Assembly: GCA_902805475.1 (NCBI GenBank)
Contig: CADCSX010000005.1
Coordinates: 755,501-819,500 of the forward strand
Direction: 5' to 3'
Length of the DNA: 64,000 bases
DNA from: Entonaema liquescens
Lineage: Eukaryota; Ascomycota; Sordariomycetes; Xylariales; Xylariaceae
Position 1 is the first letter of the stretch, and the number at the start of each line of letters is the position of its first letter. This document shows, in pieces, positions 32,475-42,733 of the stretch. A program made the position numbers and the translations under genes. The notes under the pieces were generated by a model, which worked only from the letters and a program-made list of their open reading frames with translations, ran no database searches and was not told the origin of the DNA.

Positions 32475-33453
32475 ATGCCAAGTATCACCACCGCCGTTAA
32501 CACGGAGAAGTGGGGCAAGGAGACGGAAAAGCAGCTTGGCGCGGACGACGACGGAAGATGGAAAAGGGATATGCATAAGGATGTAATTCCATGGGAGTAT
32601 AACTGGTTCCGCGAACTACTGGAAAAGTATAGCAAGATACCTCCAACTAAAGTCAAAGCGGAGATTTTGAGAATTGTAAGATAAGATCATCCTCCCTGAG
32701 TAGGTACCAACTCATCCTAACCATCACCTCTCACAGCGGGACAAGGCTTGGGAAGTCGCCAAGTACCCATGCATCGGTTCTTTTACCTACCTACGTCTCC
32801 TTGAACTAGACGATAGTGAGTCAGATATGCACAATGTCATCAAGCGTCTCAAGGCGCCTGGTTCGCGAGACACTTTCCTTGAGATCGGTGGTTTTATATG
32901 CCAGACCATCCGATGGCTCGCATATGACGGCGTCGACTCCACACGCCTATATGGAACAGACCTGCATGCCGAGTTCCTCGAGCTGGGCTACGAGCAGTTC
33001 CGCGACCGCGAAACATCAAAAGCCATCTACGTGGCGGGAGACATGCTGCTCCCAGAAGAAGAGTATGCCGCAAGCCCATTAGCCCAGACATTCAATGAGA
33101 AGATGACCATTATACACGCGTCGAACTTCTTCCACTTGTTCAGCTGGGAGTCGCAGCTAATTATCTGCGAGCGCATCGTGCGCTTTTTCCGGCACGGGTT
33201 GAGCGCAGATAGCCCCGCTGTACTGTTCGGAACGCACATAGGTAGTGATAAGCCGGGGGAGATCGAAAAATTCAAGATATTCTTGCACGGCGAGACGACA
33301 TTCCAGTCGCTATGGGATGAGGTAGGAAAGAGGACGAATACGAGTTGGAAGGTGAGAATGGACCCCTTAATGACACTGCCACGCCCACTACCTAACGTCT
33401 TTGGAGGTCATGCGAGGGTAATGCGCTATGCTGTGAGTCAGATAGTGGGTTGA
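32475..33453 (+). CDS. SAM-dependent methyltransferase of fungal natural-product type
   Basis: Exons are 32475-32675 and 32737-33453 around a 61-bp intron (GTAAGA ... CTAAC ... CACAG), giving 305 residues. The product resembles class I methyltransferases of meroterpenoid and polyketide clusters (AusD/Trt5-like): an N-terminal helical cap with W-E-Y-N-W-F, Y-P-C-I-G-S-F-T-Y-L, then F-L-E-I-G-G-F-I-C-Q-T-I-R-W-L, L-Y-G-T-D-L-H-A-E-F, and I-H-A-S-N-F-F-H-L-F. The SAM loop E-I-G-G-F-I-C departs from the usual D-x-G-C-x-x-G, so activity needs proof. The frame is intact beside the dead PKS, either because decay is recent or because it has another use. The substrate is unknown. Confidence 0.82.
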
Positions 33454-33816
33454 ACATGGGGTTTAAGGGGTGACGGTAACACAGCAGCGTAGTTGGCTGT
33501 AAACGATCCTATTATATACCTACGTAGCTTTTCATGGGCCTAAAATGATGGTAACTGATGCGTTCGAATTTGTCATAAAATTTTAGCATTATAGAATGAG
33601 GCATCTAAAGCAAAGGGAATATTTAAAATGTATATCCATAAGCCTCTATAGTTCAAGCATAAGCTCCTCTCAGCTTAATAAAGTTATTTTCATACTTCTT
33701 ACTTCTCATCACACTTATCAACCCTTCCTCTTCTAACTCTAGATACACTCACAAATAACTAATCATCAGCTAGGGTCTATCTCCTAGCATCAACGCAAGC
33801 TGGACACTATCTCAAC
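33454..33816. other. intergenic, no gene seen
   Basis: Convergent 3' space between the methyltransferase and the small minus-strand gene; AT-rich. Confidence 0.5.
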
Positions 33817-34200
33817 TTAGGCTCTTTGGATTCTATTTCCCGTCCCATATACCTCTGGTTTTCGAGGAAAAAACGCGTATGCAGCCGGGTCTGTAGACTT
33901 TAACTCTGCATTCGCCAGGATCAAATCCAGAGTAGTACAGCTTTTTGGCTCCTTTGCCTTAGCCTTCTTAGGAAGATAGGGGAGCGAACCTGGATTGTTT
34001 ACCAGCGGGTTTAATTTCGGTTTCTCCCACTCAACAGGACGGATTTCCGTCTTGCTGCTGCATATTTTTATATATGCGCTAGATGTAGACTGAAGAATAC
34101 TCTTGTACGGTTCATTAACGAGGCTCAGGCGATCGGTGCTACGAATCGATGCTAAGGCCGGGAGGGTAGGCCTGGCGGTGCTGCCAGGGTTTGAAGACAT
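33817..34200 (-). CDS. Hypothetical 127-residue protein
   Basis: An ATG-started single exon. The protein is basic and Ser/Pro/Lys-rich, with a K-K-A-K-A-K-E-P-K stretch and an L-D-L-I-L-A-N-A-E-L helix near its end (about residues 90-100). No family is recognised, and there is no signal peptide or membrane helix. A chance frame of this length is possible, but composition is coding-like and there is normal spacing on both sides. Confidence 0.4.
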   Translation of the reverse strand: MSSNPGSTARPTLPALASIRSTDRLSLVNEPYKSILQSTSSAYIKICSSKTEIRPVEWEKPKLNPLVNNPGSLPYLPKKAKAKEPKSCTTLDLILANAELKSTDPAAYAFFPRKPEVYGTGNRIQRA

Positions 34201-34882
34201 GTTCAGCGTGTAGCACGACGAATGCCTCTTCAGGCTTCGCTATTGCATGAGAAGATATATTTATACTGCATGTATGCATTCTATTCTATTAATGGGTTTA
34301 TTGTTTTACTCGTGCCGGGAGATCGGGAACATAGTTAGATTTTCTTACGTCGTTGTTGTCTCGTGATTTTTGATGTTTTAATATTGGAGCTATTTATATC
34401 ATTGTACTCGGGCAGACAATGAGGTTGTCTACTAATTAGTCTTAATGAAACGAGGCTTCTCATGTAGACATGTACTAATGACCCTTGAATAGGACGAACC
34501 TATAAGACTAAGTCATGTTACGTTGGGAATTGATTACTGGGACTGGTATTATTTTGTATCTGATGTGGATATTTTATCTATGTGGACGTCTTTAAGCTAG
34601 GATACCTATACCAAGTCCTGTATCAATGTAGCAATGAGAGCTCGTAATGGATGGGACGTCTGCAATACCTCCTTGAGAGGTAACTGAACTACTAGTAGGA
34701 GCAAGAACCCCAGCTACCAAAAGATAAAATAGGACGGTCAATAGGTAGTTCGAGTGTATAGATGGCTCGGTGGCGGACCGACTCTTATTCCGAGTACAAA
34801 TCCTAGCGTAAGGTATTTGAACCCACAAAGGTCTATACCCTAGCGTCTAGTCTAGCCTCAAAGCTAACTACAAGAACGGAAG
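34201..34882. other. intergenic, no gene seen
   Basis: No supported gene. The 3' end of this stretch abuts the terminator of the tRNA gene on the minus strand. Confidence 0.5.
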
Positions 34883-34897
34883 AAAAAGAAAAAAAAA
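34883..34897 (-). terminator. Probable Pol III terminator
   Basis: On the minus strand a run of nine T (34897-34889), one C, then five T (34887-34883) lies about 45 nt past the tRNA 3' end. Four or more T is the usual Pol III stop. Confidence 0.6.
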
Positions 34898-34941
34898 GAT
34901 AGGGTTGCTAATCCCAGTGAACTGGGAAGCATCAGGAATTG

Positions 34942-35070
34942 AGCCCGATGCGGGGGTCGAACCTTGAAGGTGATGTTAGCCATACGATCGTGAAAACAAT
35001 CCCAGATTGTAAACTTACCCGCAACCTTGAGATTAAGAGTCTCACGCTCTACCGATTGAGCTAACCGGGC
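34942..35070 (-). tRNA. tRNA-Lys(CUU) with a 56-nt GT-AG insertion in the T arm
   Basis: The 5' part reads as a normal tRNA: acceptor GCCCGGT, D arm with box A TAGCTCAATCGG, anticodon stem TGAGA/TCTCA with loop CTCTTAA (anticodon CUU), and no intron at the usual 37/38 site. The T stem GCGGG is then separated from the T loop TTCGACC by extra sequence. Removing 56 nt (GTAAGT ... GCTAAC ... CAAG, 35018-34963) restores stem GCGGG/CCCGC and the acceptor pair ATCGGGC, so the mature cloverleaf is complete with discriminator U, as in yeast tRNA-Lys(CUU). The box B element GGTTCGACCCC stays intact in the DNA because the insertion ends in AAGG. The insert contains a perfect ACAATC/GATTGT hairpin. It looks like an mRNA-type intron rather than a tRNA-endonuclease intron. 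It might instead be a tRNA pseudogene. Confidence 0.8.
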
Positions 35071-35762
35071 CGACTGCCGGGGATGGTGTACCATCTGGTC
35101 GGACGTTGATGGGATGACTCGTGGTAACCCCCGCTATAAGTGAACCGGCCACGGATGGTTAGTGTGTAAAGACTAAAAAAATTGAATTTCGGTTTGCTCC
35201 TGTCATATGGATTCGTGGATGTAGAGTACTCTTTAGAAAGCTTTCATTCTTAAGATAGTGTGGGTTCACAACTAATAGCCTGACGAAAGAAAAGGAGAGG
35301 GCCAAGGGTGAAGAATTTTAAGAGCCCAGCAGGGCATTTCCGCTTGGTATGACTTCAATAGCGCAAATAATGCGATGTTCCATTTTCTTTTGGCAATATA
35401 ATTACTAGCTCGAGCTAGAAGGGAAATCTACATAAGAGTATAGGGAAGTTCACTTCAGCCATGTTCTTACTATGCTACTAATACGAAGCCCAAGTATAGA
35501 ACATGGTCTGCGACGAATGACGGCAAAGAACTTTAGAGGAGAAGAATAGCAGCCCGTAAAGGAAGTACCTAGTCTTGACTACACAGAAAGCATGCATCAA
35601 GATACTTCACATTGAATTCAGTCGCATCACATCTTTGGCCATCAGCTGTACTCGGCCATGAGCCTGTATCCACTCCGCATCTAGGGAGTAACTATTCGTG
35701 CAATGATTTAACAAGGGCTACTCACCTAATGCATTCGGCATGCTGCTAACATAATTAAACCG
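35071..35762. other. intergenic, no gene seen
   Basis: Upstream of the tRNA and downstream of the zinc-knuckle gene. No supported frame. Confidence 0.5.
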
Positions 35763-37807
35763 TTATCCTCGCCCTCGGCCCCTTCCGCGGCCTCGCCCAC
35801 CTCGTCCACCTCGGTTAAAATTACCACCCCTATTGCCTGAGCCACCCCTACTAGGCGACTGATTGAAGGCTTGCGGACGCGGAGGTAAAGATGTAGGTGC
35901 AGATGGTAATGACCCTTGGTAGCCGTTCCTCTGAAAGGGTGGTGGTGGTCCTGGCGGAAGAGGTGGTTGCCAAGAGGATGTCCTATTACCTTGACCGTAC
36001 GGAGGCGGAGGCGGAGAAAACTCTCTCTCGTTCTGACGCCTGTAGCTCTGATCATTATTGCGACGTGGTCGACCATTATTGCTACTTTGTCCTAAGGACC
36101 CGATATTGCTTGCTATCCTAATCTGACTTCGAGGCCCGGCTTTTCGGACAGGCGCATGAATAAGCTCCTCCTCTGACTCTTCGCTAGAGACGAAATGAGT
36201 GTGCGTTTGCCTTTTTGCCCTTCCAAGAATGTGAAAATCTTCCTTTCGATCCACACCGACCCAAGCGATAGCAATATCCTCGCTATTCTGATCCATGTAG
36301 AGAAGTCGGTTGGCTTGTGACCATGTCGTCTTTCCTGTCACCTTATCTCCCCTATCTGGCAAGCCACATTCTGGCCCGTAATGTCCCGCGGCACCACAGG
36401 TGTAGCAGAACACCGGGACCTCTTTGACTTTCTTATGGCAATCGGTAATTGGGGCGAAGCTCCTCCATATTTCGGAGCACCATTCCTCTGCATGCTCAGC
36501 GCCGCATATCGCACAACCGCCTTGCTCATCCGACGCGAGGGCGAGCTTTCTTCACAGCTCGCGCTGCCATGCCCCAACTGATGACACTTGGAGCACCTCT
36601 GCTTTGTAGGACAGCCGAATAAACTATGCTCTGAACTCCCACAGAATTTACAATTACGCTGTGGACACTCATGAGCATGATGCCCAATTCCGGAGCAGGA
36701 TAGGCAGTACTGAGCTGGATTCTCTGCCCATGGGAAGTACCTTCGCTGTTGCCGCAGTTCATCCTCGTCTACTATTTCTTCTCGTATATCTGTAACGAGG
36801 ATGGTCTCTTGACTAGGCTCATTGGCCGGAGTGACTTTACTTTCCTTGTGATTCCTGCGTGTTGGCTTGGGTTTCCGTGTTCGCAACTGCTCGACCTTTT
36901 TGTCAAGTAGCTCCCCAAGGTCAGCATCATCTATGGCTTTTTGAGCCGCAGTCGTAGCAGAGTCAGCGTATTTCCTAGTACCCTTAAAAAGCTTTGCTCC
37001 CTTGCGGTTTAAATGATTGTTGAGCCCTTCTCGGACCACATTGGCGGATACGCAATCGGCTAGCTTTTTATTCGACTCGAGGAAGGCCTGAATCCAGGAC
37101 TGAATTCTGTCATTGAAGAAATCGGGTGTATGAACATTATTCTTCTTAGCTCGGAAAGTTAAGCGAGGGAGATACCATGTCCTTCCCTCGACAGTAAACC
37201 CAGTGAGCGGCTCATTGTCGGGCGATTCAGCGGGAGGCTGATAGTCTTTATCTCTCTCGTCATCATAATCATCTTCTTCTATTCCGCCGCCGCCGCCTGA
37301 GCTTGCAGGAAATAGCTGTGCGGCTGGTTTCCCAAAGGATGTTCTTGCGCCTAGACTCAGCCCGTGATTCCATCCTGAGTGTTGAACAGGCTTGCTCCCA
37401 GTCTTGTCAATAAAGAAAGGCTCGGCCGGTTCGTCGGACTCCTCTGGCTTAGCCATTGGGCTGTTAATTTCACCATCCTCAGAAGGCTCATGCGCAACGT
37501 TTTCAGGGGCAGGTGTTTTGGAGTGATCTCCTACAACCTCGGTGGCGGATTGGGCATGTGATGGACTCGACTCTACTATTTCGCCGTCGTCCAGATCCGA
37601 GTCCTCACCATTAACGGAATAATCTGTTCTCTGTTTCTTCTGTGCTGGTAATGAAGTGTCTTTCTGATGATCCTCATCATCAGATGGAGATATACCCTTT
37701 AGTTGCTCGCCATAGTCGCGTGGACGTTTTTGGCTCGACAGACTACTAGGAGTATCAATATCGCCCTGACCAGCGTTAGGGGCGGATGCCTCGGTAGCGC
37801 CGCTCAT
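35763..37807 (-). CDS. Air1/Air2-like zinc-knuckle protein (TRAMP complex), with a frameshift
   Basis: The ATG at 37807 opens an acidic, Ser-rich N-terminal half of about 360 residues, followed by five CCHC zinc knuckles, the number in yeast Air1/Air2: C-L-S-C, C-K-F-C, C-S-K-C, C-A-I-C and C-Y-T-C modules. The tail has G-D-K-V-T-G-K-T-T-W, then Pro-rich and RGG-rich segments. Air proteins are RNA-binding partners of the TRAMP poly(A) polymerase, feeding aberrant nuclear RNAs to the exosome. The frame changes between knuckles 3 and 4: after C-E-E (36548) two bases, AG at 36547-36546, must be skipped to reach L-A-L-A-S-D-E-Q. With that correction the protein has 680 residues. An intron cannot explain it, since no GT-AG pair of legal size spares the knuckles. 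For an essential-type RNA-decay factor a sequencing or assembly indel is likelier than a pseudogene. Confidence 0.85.
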
Positions 37808-39488
37808 CACAGTTTAGTGGAGAGCCGCGACGACGAAGGGTAATTATGATTCTGTGGATGAGGAAAGAAAAAAAAAAGAATGAAATCCACAGGCGTGAAA
37901 TACGCTGTGTGGGGCAAAACAATACAGTATTAAAGTTTACCTGCCGTGATTCTTACTGCAACTGTGCTCTCGATAAAGCTAGAGAGGTCTCAGTTGCGCA
38001 AGATAGGCAAGAAGATAAGATATTTTGCTTTGACTACCTAGGTAGGTATTTAGCAAATATCCCCTTTTCAAAAAAAACACTTTTATCTCCTAAACCAGAA
38101 TAGAAGCGCATGCAGATCTTGAAGAGGGTTGAGATCTTCCTTTAGAGGATCTAACTTCGAGAGCGCGTCGTTCCGAGGTTTCGATGGGTGGGTAGATGTG
38201 GTACGTACGTAGTTCATCAAATTGATGAATGTTGATGATGCGGCTCTTCGAATGTTTTTTAGAAATTAATGCACCCTGGTAACATTTTTGTTACTGGGTA
38301 CATGTACGAAGTGCTGTACCGTGTAAAATCTGCATGCGGTTGCGCATTTTTACGTGCCGCCAGGGGCAAACCACGTCCGAGCGGCAGCAGATTCCACTGT
38401 GGCGATCTATAAATTGAAACACGCTAACTATGTAACCAGATTAGAGTAACCTTGGCGGGGGATGTATACTGCTTTAGATTGATAGGTCTATTTATCTAAA
38501 CAATATAGCCTAAAAATGGTAAAGAATTTAAAGTCGAAACCCGCGGAGCCCGACTGTCTGGGAAGGAATGGAAGACCACATAGAACATCACGTGGTCTCG
38601 TGAGACCTTCTCTAGTACCCCTGACCCTTATAACGAGTACCTAAGGTACCTTTAGCGCAAAGCTCAACGCAAAATTAACCTACCGGGTACTTAGATGACC
38701 GGAGACCCAGCAAATCCCCGAAATCTCCAGCTGCAGCCACGCGGTCCAGGCTGTGCAAGCTAGGTACCTTAGCTACCTACACTAGAAATTGAGAAATTGA
38801 GAAATTGGGGGTAATGGAAGTCATTGGTAATTGGCAGCTGTTCCCCCCCCCCCCCCCCCCTTGTCCAATGGAAGTCTCCAAATCTTGGCCCTTGGCCCTT
38901 GTATTGTACGAAGTACCCATCTCGTAAACCTGTCCTTGTTCAAATGCTGCTTGATTTACTTCGCTGCTACTGTACTTCTTTGATCATCACCTTCCATAAC
39001 CATTCTTGTCTCTAGATTCTACCTGACCTCTCTTAACCTCTCTTAACCTCTTAACATTCTTCTAAATTTCGTGATCTACCACTTTATTCGTAATACGCTT
39101 TTTCAATTAATTGTATTCATCGTCAATCAATTATTTCCACTCCCACGTCTTTTTTTCCCAAGTCAAAGGGGCTACGGTATTAGAAAACTCTCCTTGGTCC
39201 ATCTTGCATCATCTCGCATTCGACGTTCCGATCCCTCATGTCCTTTACGACTCCTCTCCTAACGCGGCATCTCTAGCTTTTCCTTCACTCATCCGCATCG
39301 GCTGCATTCTCTGCGATACCCTTTAGACTATTTGGTCTCCTTACGCTCCCGCGTCTAGCATACCCATTGGCTAGTCTTTCCTTCTCATATCCAACTATCA
39401 TCACAATAGCGATATCCTACTCGTATCCGATCTCTCCCGGTACGCCTAAGAGAAAGTAAAATACACTTGTCCAGATCGAGCTATCTGG
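37808..39488. promoter_or_regulatory. Shared 1.7-kb upstream region of the Air-like and Orm genes
   Basis: The two genes are divergent. The stretch holds TAGGTACCTTAGGTACC-like palindromic words, three tandem AGAAATTG units (about 38782-38806), an 18-base poly-C run (38843-38860), and from about 38990 a long pyrimidine-rich region running to the Orm start, typical of fungal core promoters and leaders. No coding frame is supported. Confidence 0.5.
38843..38860. repeat. Poly-C run, 18 bases
   Basis: Uninterrupted C18 between TT and TT. Its length is likely variable between isolates and hard to sequence exactly. Confidence 0.9.
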
Positions 39489-40344
39489 ATGACGAACAAA
39501 TCCGAAAACCCCAATTCGAATTCTGCGTCCAATACCGCCAAAGTGTCTTCCCCAATCCTCATTCCCCGCACCGTCTCTTACGACGTTGGTACAAATCCTC
39601 CAAGACGGGGAGGTACTACTTATCTCGATATGGGCGATTCTAAGTCAGCTAGGAGACGGAGGTCGAGCAGTATCCTTCAGATATATCAAGAGCCACAGGA
39701 ACCGATAGAGCAGCTGAACGACCAGTCCACCCTCCCGAATCTCAATGCGAACTGGGTCAACGCTAAAGGTATGTCAAAATTATGGTATAGGGGGGAACAT
39801 GCTTCCCGGATTCATTATACTCTTTCGTGGCCTGCTCTGGTATTGGAAAATTTTAACTAATAAGGGAACGTTAACAGGGGCGTGGACCATCCACATTGTT
39901 CTGATCCTTGCGCTCAAGATTCTTTGGGATGTTATACCCGGTGTTTCCCAGGAGACATCTTGGACTTTAACCAATATTTCCTACATGTTCGGCTCCTACA
40001 TTATGTTCCACTATGTCCGCGGCGTACCTTTCGACTTCAACAGCGGCGCATACGATAATTTGAATATGTGGGAACAAATCGACGACGGCGCACAGTACAC
40101 CCCCGCCAAGAAATTTCTACTTAGTGTTCCTATTGTGCTCTTCCTCCTGAGTACGCACTATACCCATTACGACCTCACATATTTTACTATCAACTTTCTC
40201 GCTGTACTAGGAGTAGTCATACCAAAACTACCCTTCGTAGGTTTTCCAAATATCTAACGTCATTTTAAGAAAATATACTGACCAGCAATTTTTCAGAGTC
40301 ACCGCATGAGAGTAGGCCTATTTTCCGGTATTCCAGAAGAGTAA
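39489..40344 (+). CDS. ORM1: Orm family regulator of sphingolipid synthesis
   Basis: Exons are 39489-39768, 39878-40236 and 40297-40344, giving 228 residues. Introns of 109 and 60 bp start GTATGT and GTAGGT and end AG; the tiny last exon is needed for the conserved K-L-P-F-S-H-R-M-R-V end. The C-terminal domain has N-A-N-W-V-N, G-A-W-T-I-H, then W-T-L-T-N-I-S-Y, G-T/S-Y-I-M-F-H and T-H-Y-T-H-Y-D, with about four membrane helices. Orm proteins sit in the ER membrane and hold serine palmitoyltransferase in check. The N-terminus has four Arg then Ser59-Ser60-Ser61 at 55-61, matching the R-R-R-S-S-S segment that Ypk kinases phosphorylate in yeast to release inhibition, so the same control is likely. 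The symbol names the family; the fungus appears to need only one such gene, but a paralogue elsewhere cannot be excluded. Confidence 0.93.
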
Positions 40345-42733
40345 AAAGACGATGGTACCCCAGCATGTTCGTACCGGCGTTTGAGAAGGGGTTACAGGTT
40401 TGGGAGGCGGCGAGTCATTCAAGGGGTTAATACATAAAAGTAGAGGAGTAAGGGGTGATGGCTAAGCCGGATGACGATTCTAAGAGCAAATCAGTCAAGA
40501 AAAACATCATATCTCACGACCGTGTATATTGCTCCTTATTCCGGTATATCTTGCGTGGCTGAGTCCTGACTTTACCCAAACCTGACACAACTCTTGATCA
40601 CAGCCATGCTTTTTTTTTTTTTTTTGATGGTGCCAATGTAGTAAAACTTTCTGGTTTCAGAATCTGTTGATGTTATGAAACCACTGAGGCGTGTCATATA
40701 AGATGTCGGTTTGCCGTAGGCATTTCCTATGTCACCAAATTAGTAAAGTAGCCGTATCTACCTACCACTTATCTCATAAAGCATAGTGGTAGACAAGCTG
40801 AACACGAGGCTTTCATATGATCTGAGCGCGTAGGGTCCACGTTATCGGCGGGCTAATATATATAGTATATCCTCCACATAGGAGCCAACCATTCAGGGCC
40901 ATATCCGCTTCATGTCGCAACGTCGCAGCTACTTTACCTCAATACTCGTCTACCCCCGATATATTCATACGTACGATAATACGAATAGGTGCCTAGATAG
41001 TAATGAAGATTCATGATCCAATCTGTTCTTTCTTCACTTTGACCGCTTGCCTTATGCTCCCCGTCATTACTCTTCCGCCATATCTCTATTTTTCCTGGGT
41101 TAACCAACACGAAAATAGTGAGGGTAGCCATGGCCAGCAACAAATTGGTTACCATCTATGGCCTAGCGGGTTCTGCTTCCCCTGTTGCGAACGGTCTGGA
41201 TGCTATCGTCAATGCTTTAGAAAGTGGAACTCACCCCTCATCCCCTATATATCCTTACAACCAACGGCAGAGCCCCTAGCCCACCCTGCAAGCGAAGGCA
41301 CGAAACATTCCAGATGTCGAGCAGCAATCCCAATCAAGGAGATTCTAATCACCCACCCCCCACTCACAGCTCGGTCCACAGCCCAGCGAGGATACGGAAG
41401 CCGAGACGGATCCGAGTGCTGAAGATCCACTAACCGGCGATACGCAGCCGGTCTTATTCACAACTTCCCCCCTTCCTTGTAGTCCTATCGGCACATCCAT
41501 CGTATAGTGACGATGTGCTATTCGCTGATGGACGGGTCGCACGCTATGTCCGAGTTCCTATCACTCTGATCACCACGATTCTGCTCCGAGAAGCTATTCT
41601 ATTGCATCATTTATTCGCGTCAACCACCCTCGTGACCGAGATCGGATACATCCCACTGCAGTGTAATTCAAGATAATCTATCAACTGACAGCAAATCTTT
41701 CACGGAGGGTGAGGCCAAATTCGGATAGAACTTTCGATGCTCTAGTTGAAGTTACGTAGATCTTGTTACGACGTCTCGGATATCCGAGCTTTCGGCTATT
41801 GCCTTGGTGTTGTATGACGGCACGATTCTGTGCACATATGTATTTAGAATTTAAGTTTCTATAGTTTTATGTAGTGACGAAGTCTCGTAATTGAACTTGG
41901 ATTGTTCGCAAAATGGAATATTTAGTGGATGTGCAACTAGATGAACAACAACAGTTTTCGGGGTAGGTATGAATAGAAATCGGAACAAGGTATTGTGTCA
42001 TTGATAGTTAAGACAGTGTCTCCCTTGACCAGGTCGGAGATAATCTTATCTGATCCGGGTTACACGAATCATTGAGATCGGACTTGGTCTTGTCAAAATG
42101 ACCCTACTAGATACGGGGTTCGGTACTCGGCTCCGGGATCGGTGTAAAATAAGGCAAGATCTCCCTCGGTTTAGTTGCCTAAAAGAGATATCTAAGTTAG
42201 CATGGTTCGTGATGTGTATAGGTAGGTAGTTACATATGCCGGAGGGTCACGACCGAGTATTATAGGTACTAGTGTGGGTGACGCCATATCATGTACCTCT
42301 ATGCTAGATGTTAGGTTATGTAAGGCAGGTTATGTAAGGCAGGTTACTCACTGCAAGTGCGTATAAGAGGTAGGCCAGTAGTCACTTCCAAGAAACTTAC
42401 AAAACCTCTTATCCACGTCAGCTATCAACTGTCAACTGCCAAGCTGCGACTTTCCCAGAAATTTTAATAATTTTCTTTATTGATCAATTGTCTAAGAACA
42501 AGTCAGCGAGTTTTCTTCCACTCGGAACTCACAAAACTGCACTATCCTTTGTCCCGGAGTACGTATCTACACACGACATTATATTCTTCACACTACAAAA
42601 GCACTATTGGACATTTCACTCTCCTATATTAAACATCGGTGAATCTAAAATTGACAACCTCTAAATACCGTCATCACACCAAACATCGCCAAAATACAAC
42701 AATTATAATCTACAAACACCAAATCTCGTCAAT
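40345..42733. other. 2.4-kb intergenic stretch with one possible relic
   Basis: Mostly without coding signal. It includes a T17-class poly-T near 40610-40625, a possible relic at 41130-41507, and a 14-bp unit repeated in tandem (CAGGTTATGTAAGG) at about 42312-42350 upstream of the O-methyltransferase. Confidence 0.5.
41130..41507 (+). pseudogene. Possible broken small gene
   Basis: An ATG frame of 49 codons (G-L-A-G-S-A-S-P-V-A-N-G-L) ends at a stop, but coding-like sequence continues in the other two frames: a Pro/Ser/His-rich stretch and then an acidic S-E-D-T-E-A-E-T-D-P segment to 41507. The composition suggests a formerly coding region hit by small indels. No family is recognised, and unspliced introns could be an alternative cause. 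Confidence 0.25.

Noticed and set aside
36541..36600. Intron to explain the Air-like frame change
   Set aside because: The only GT-AG pair close enough (about 41 bp) would remove conserved residues of knuckle 3 and does not give the needed frame.
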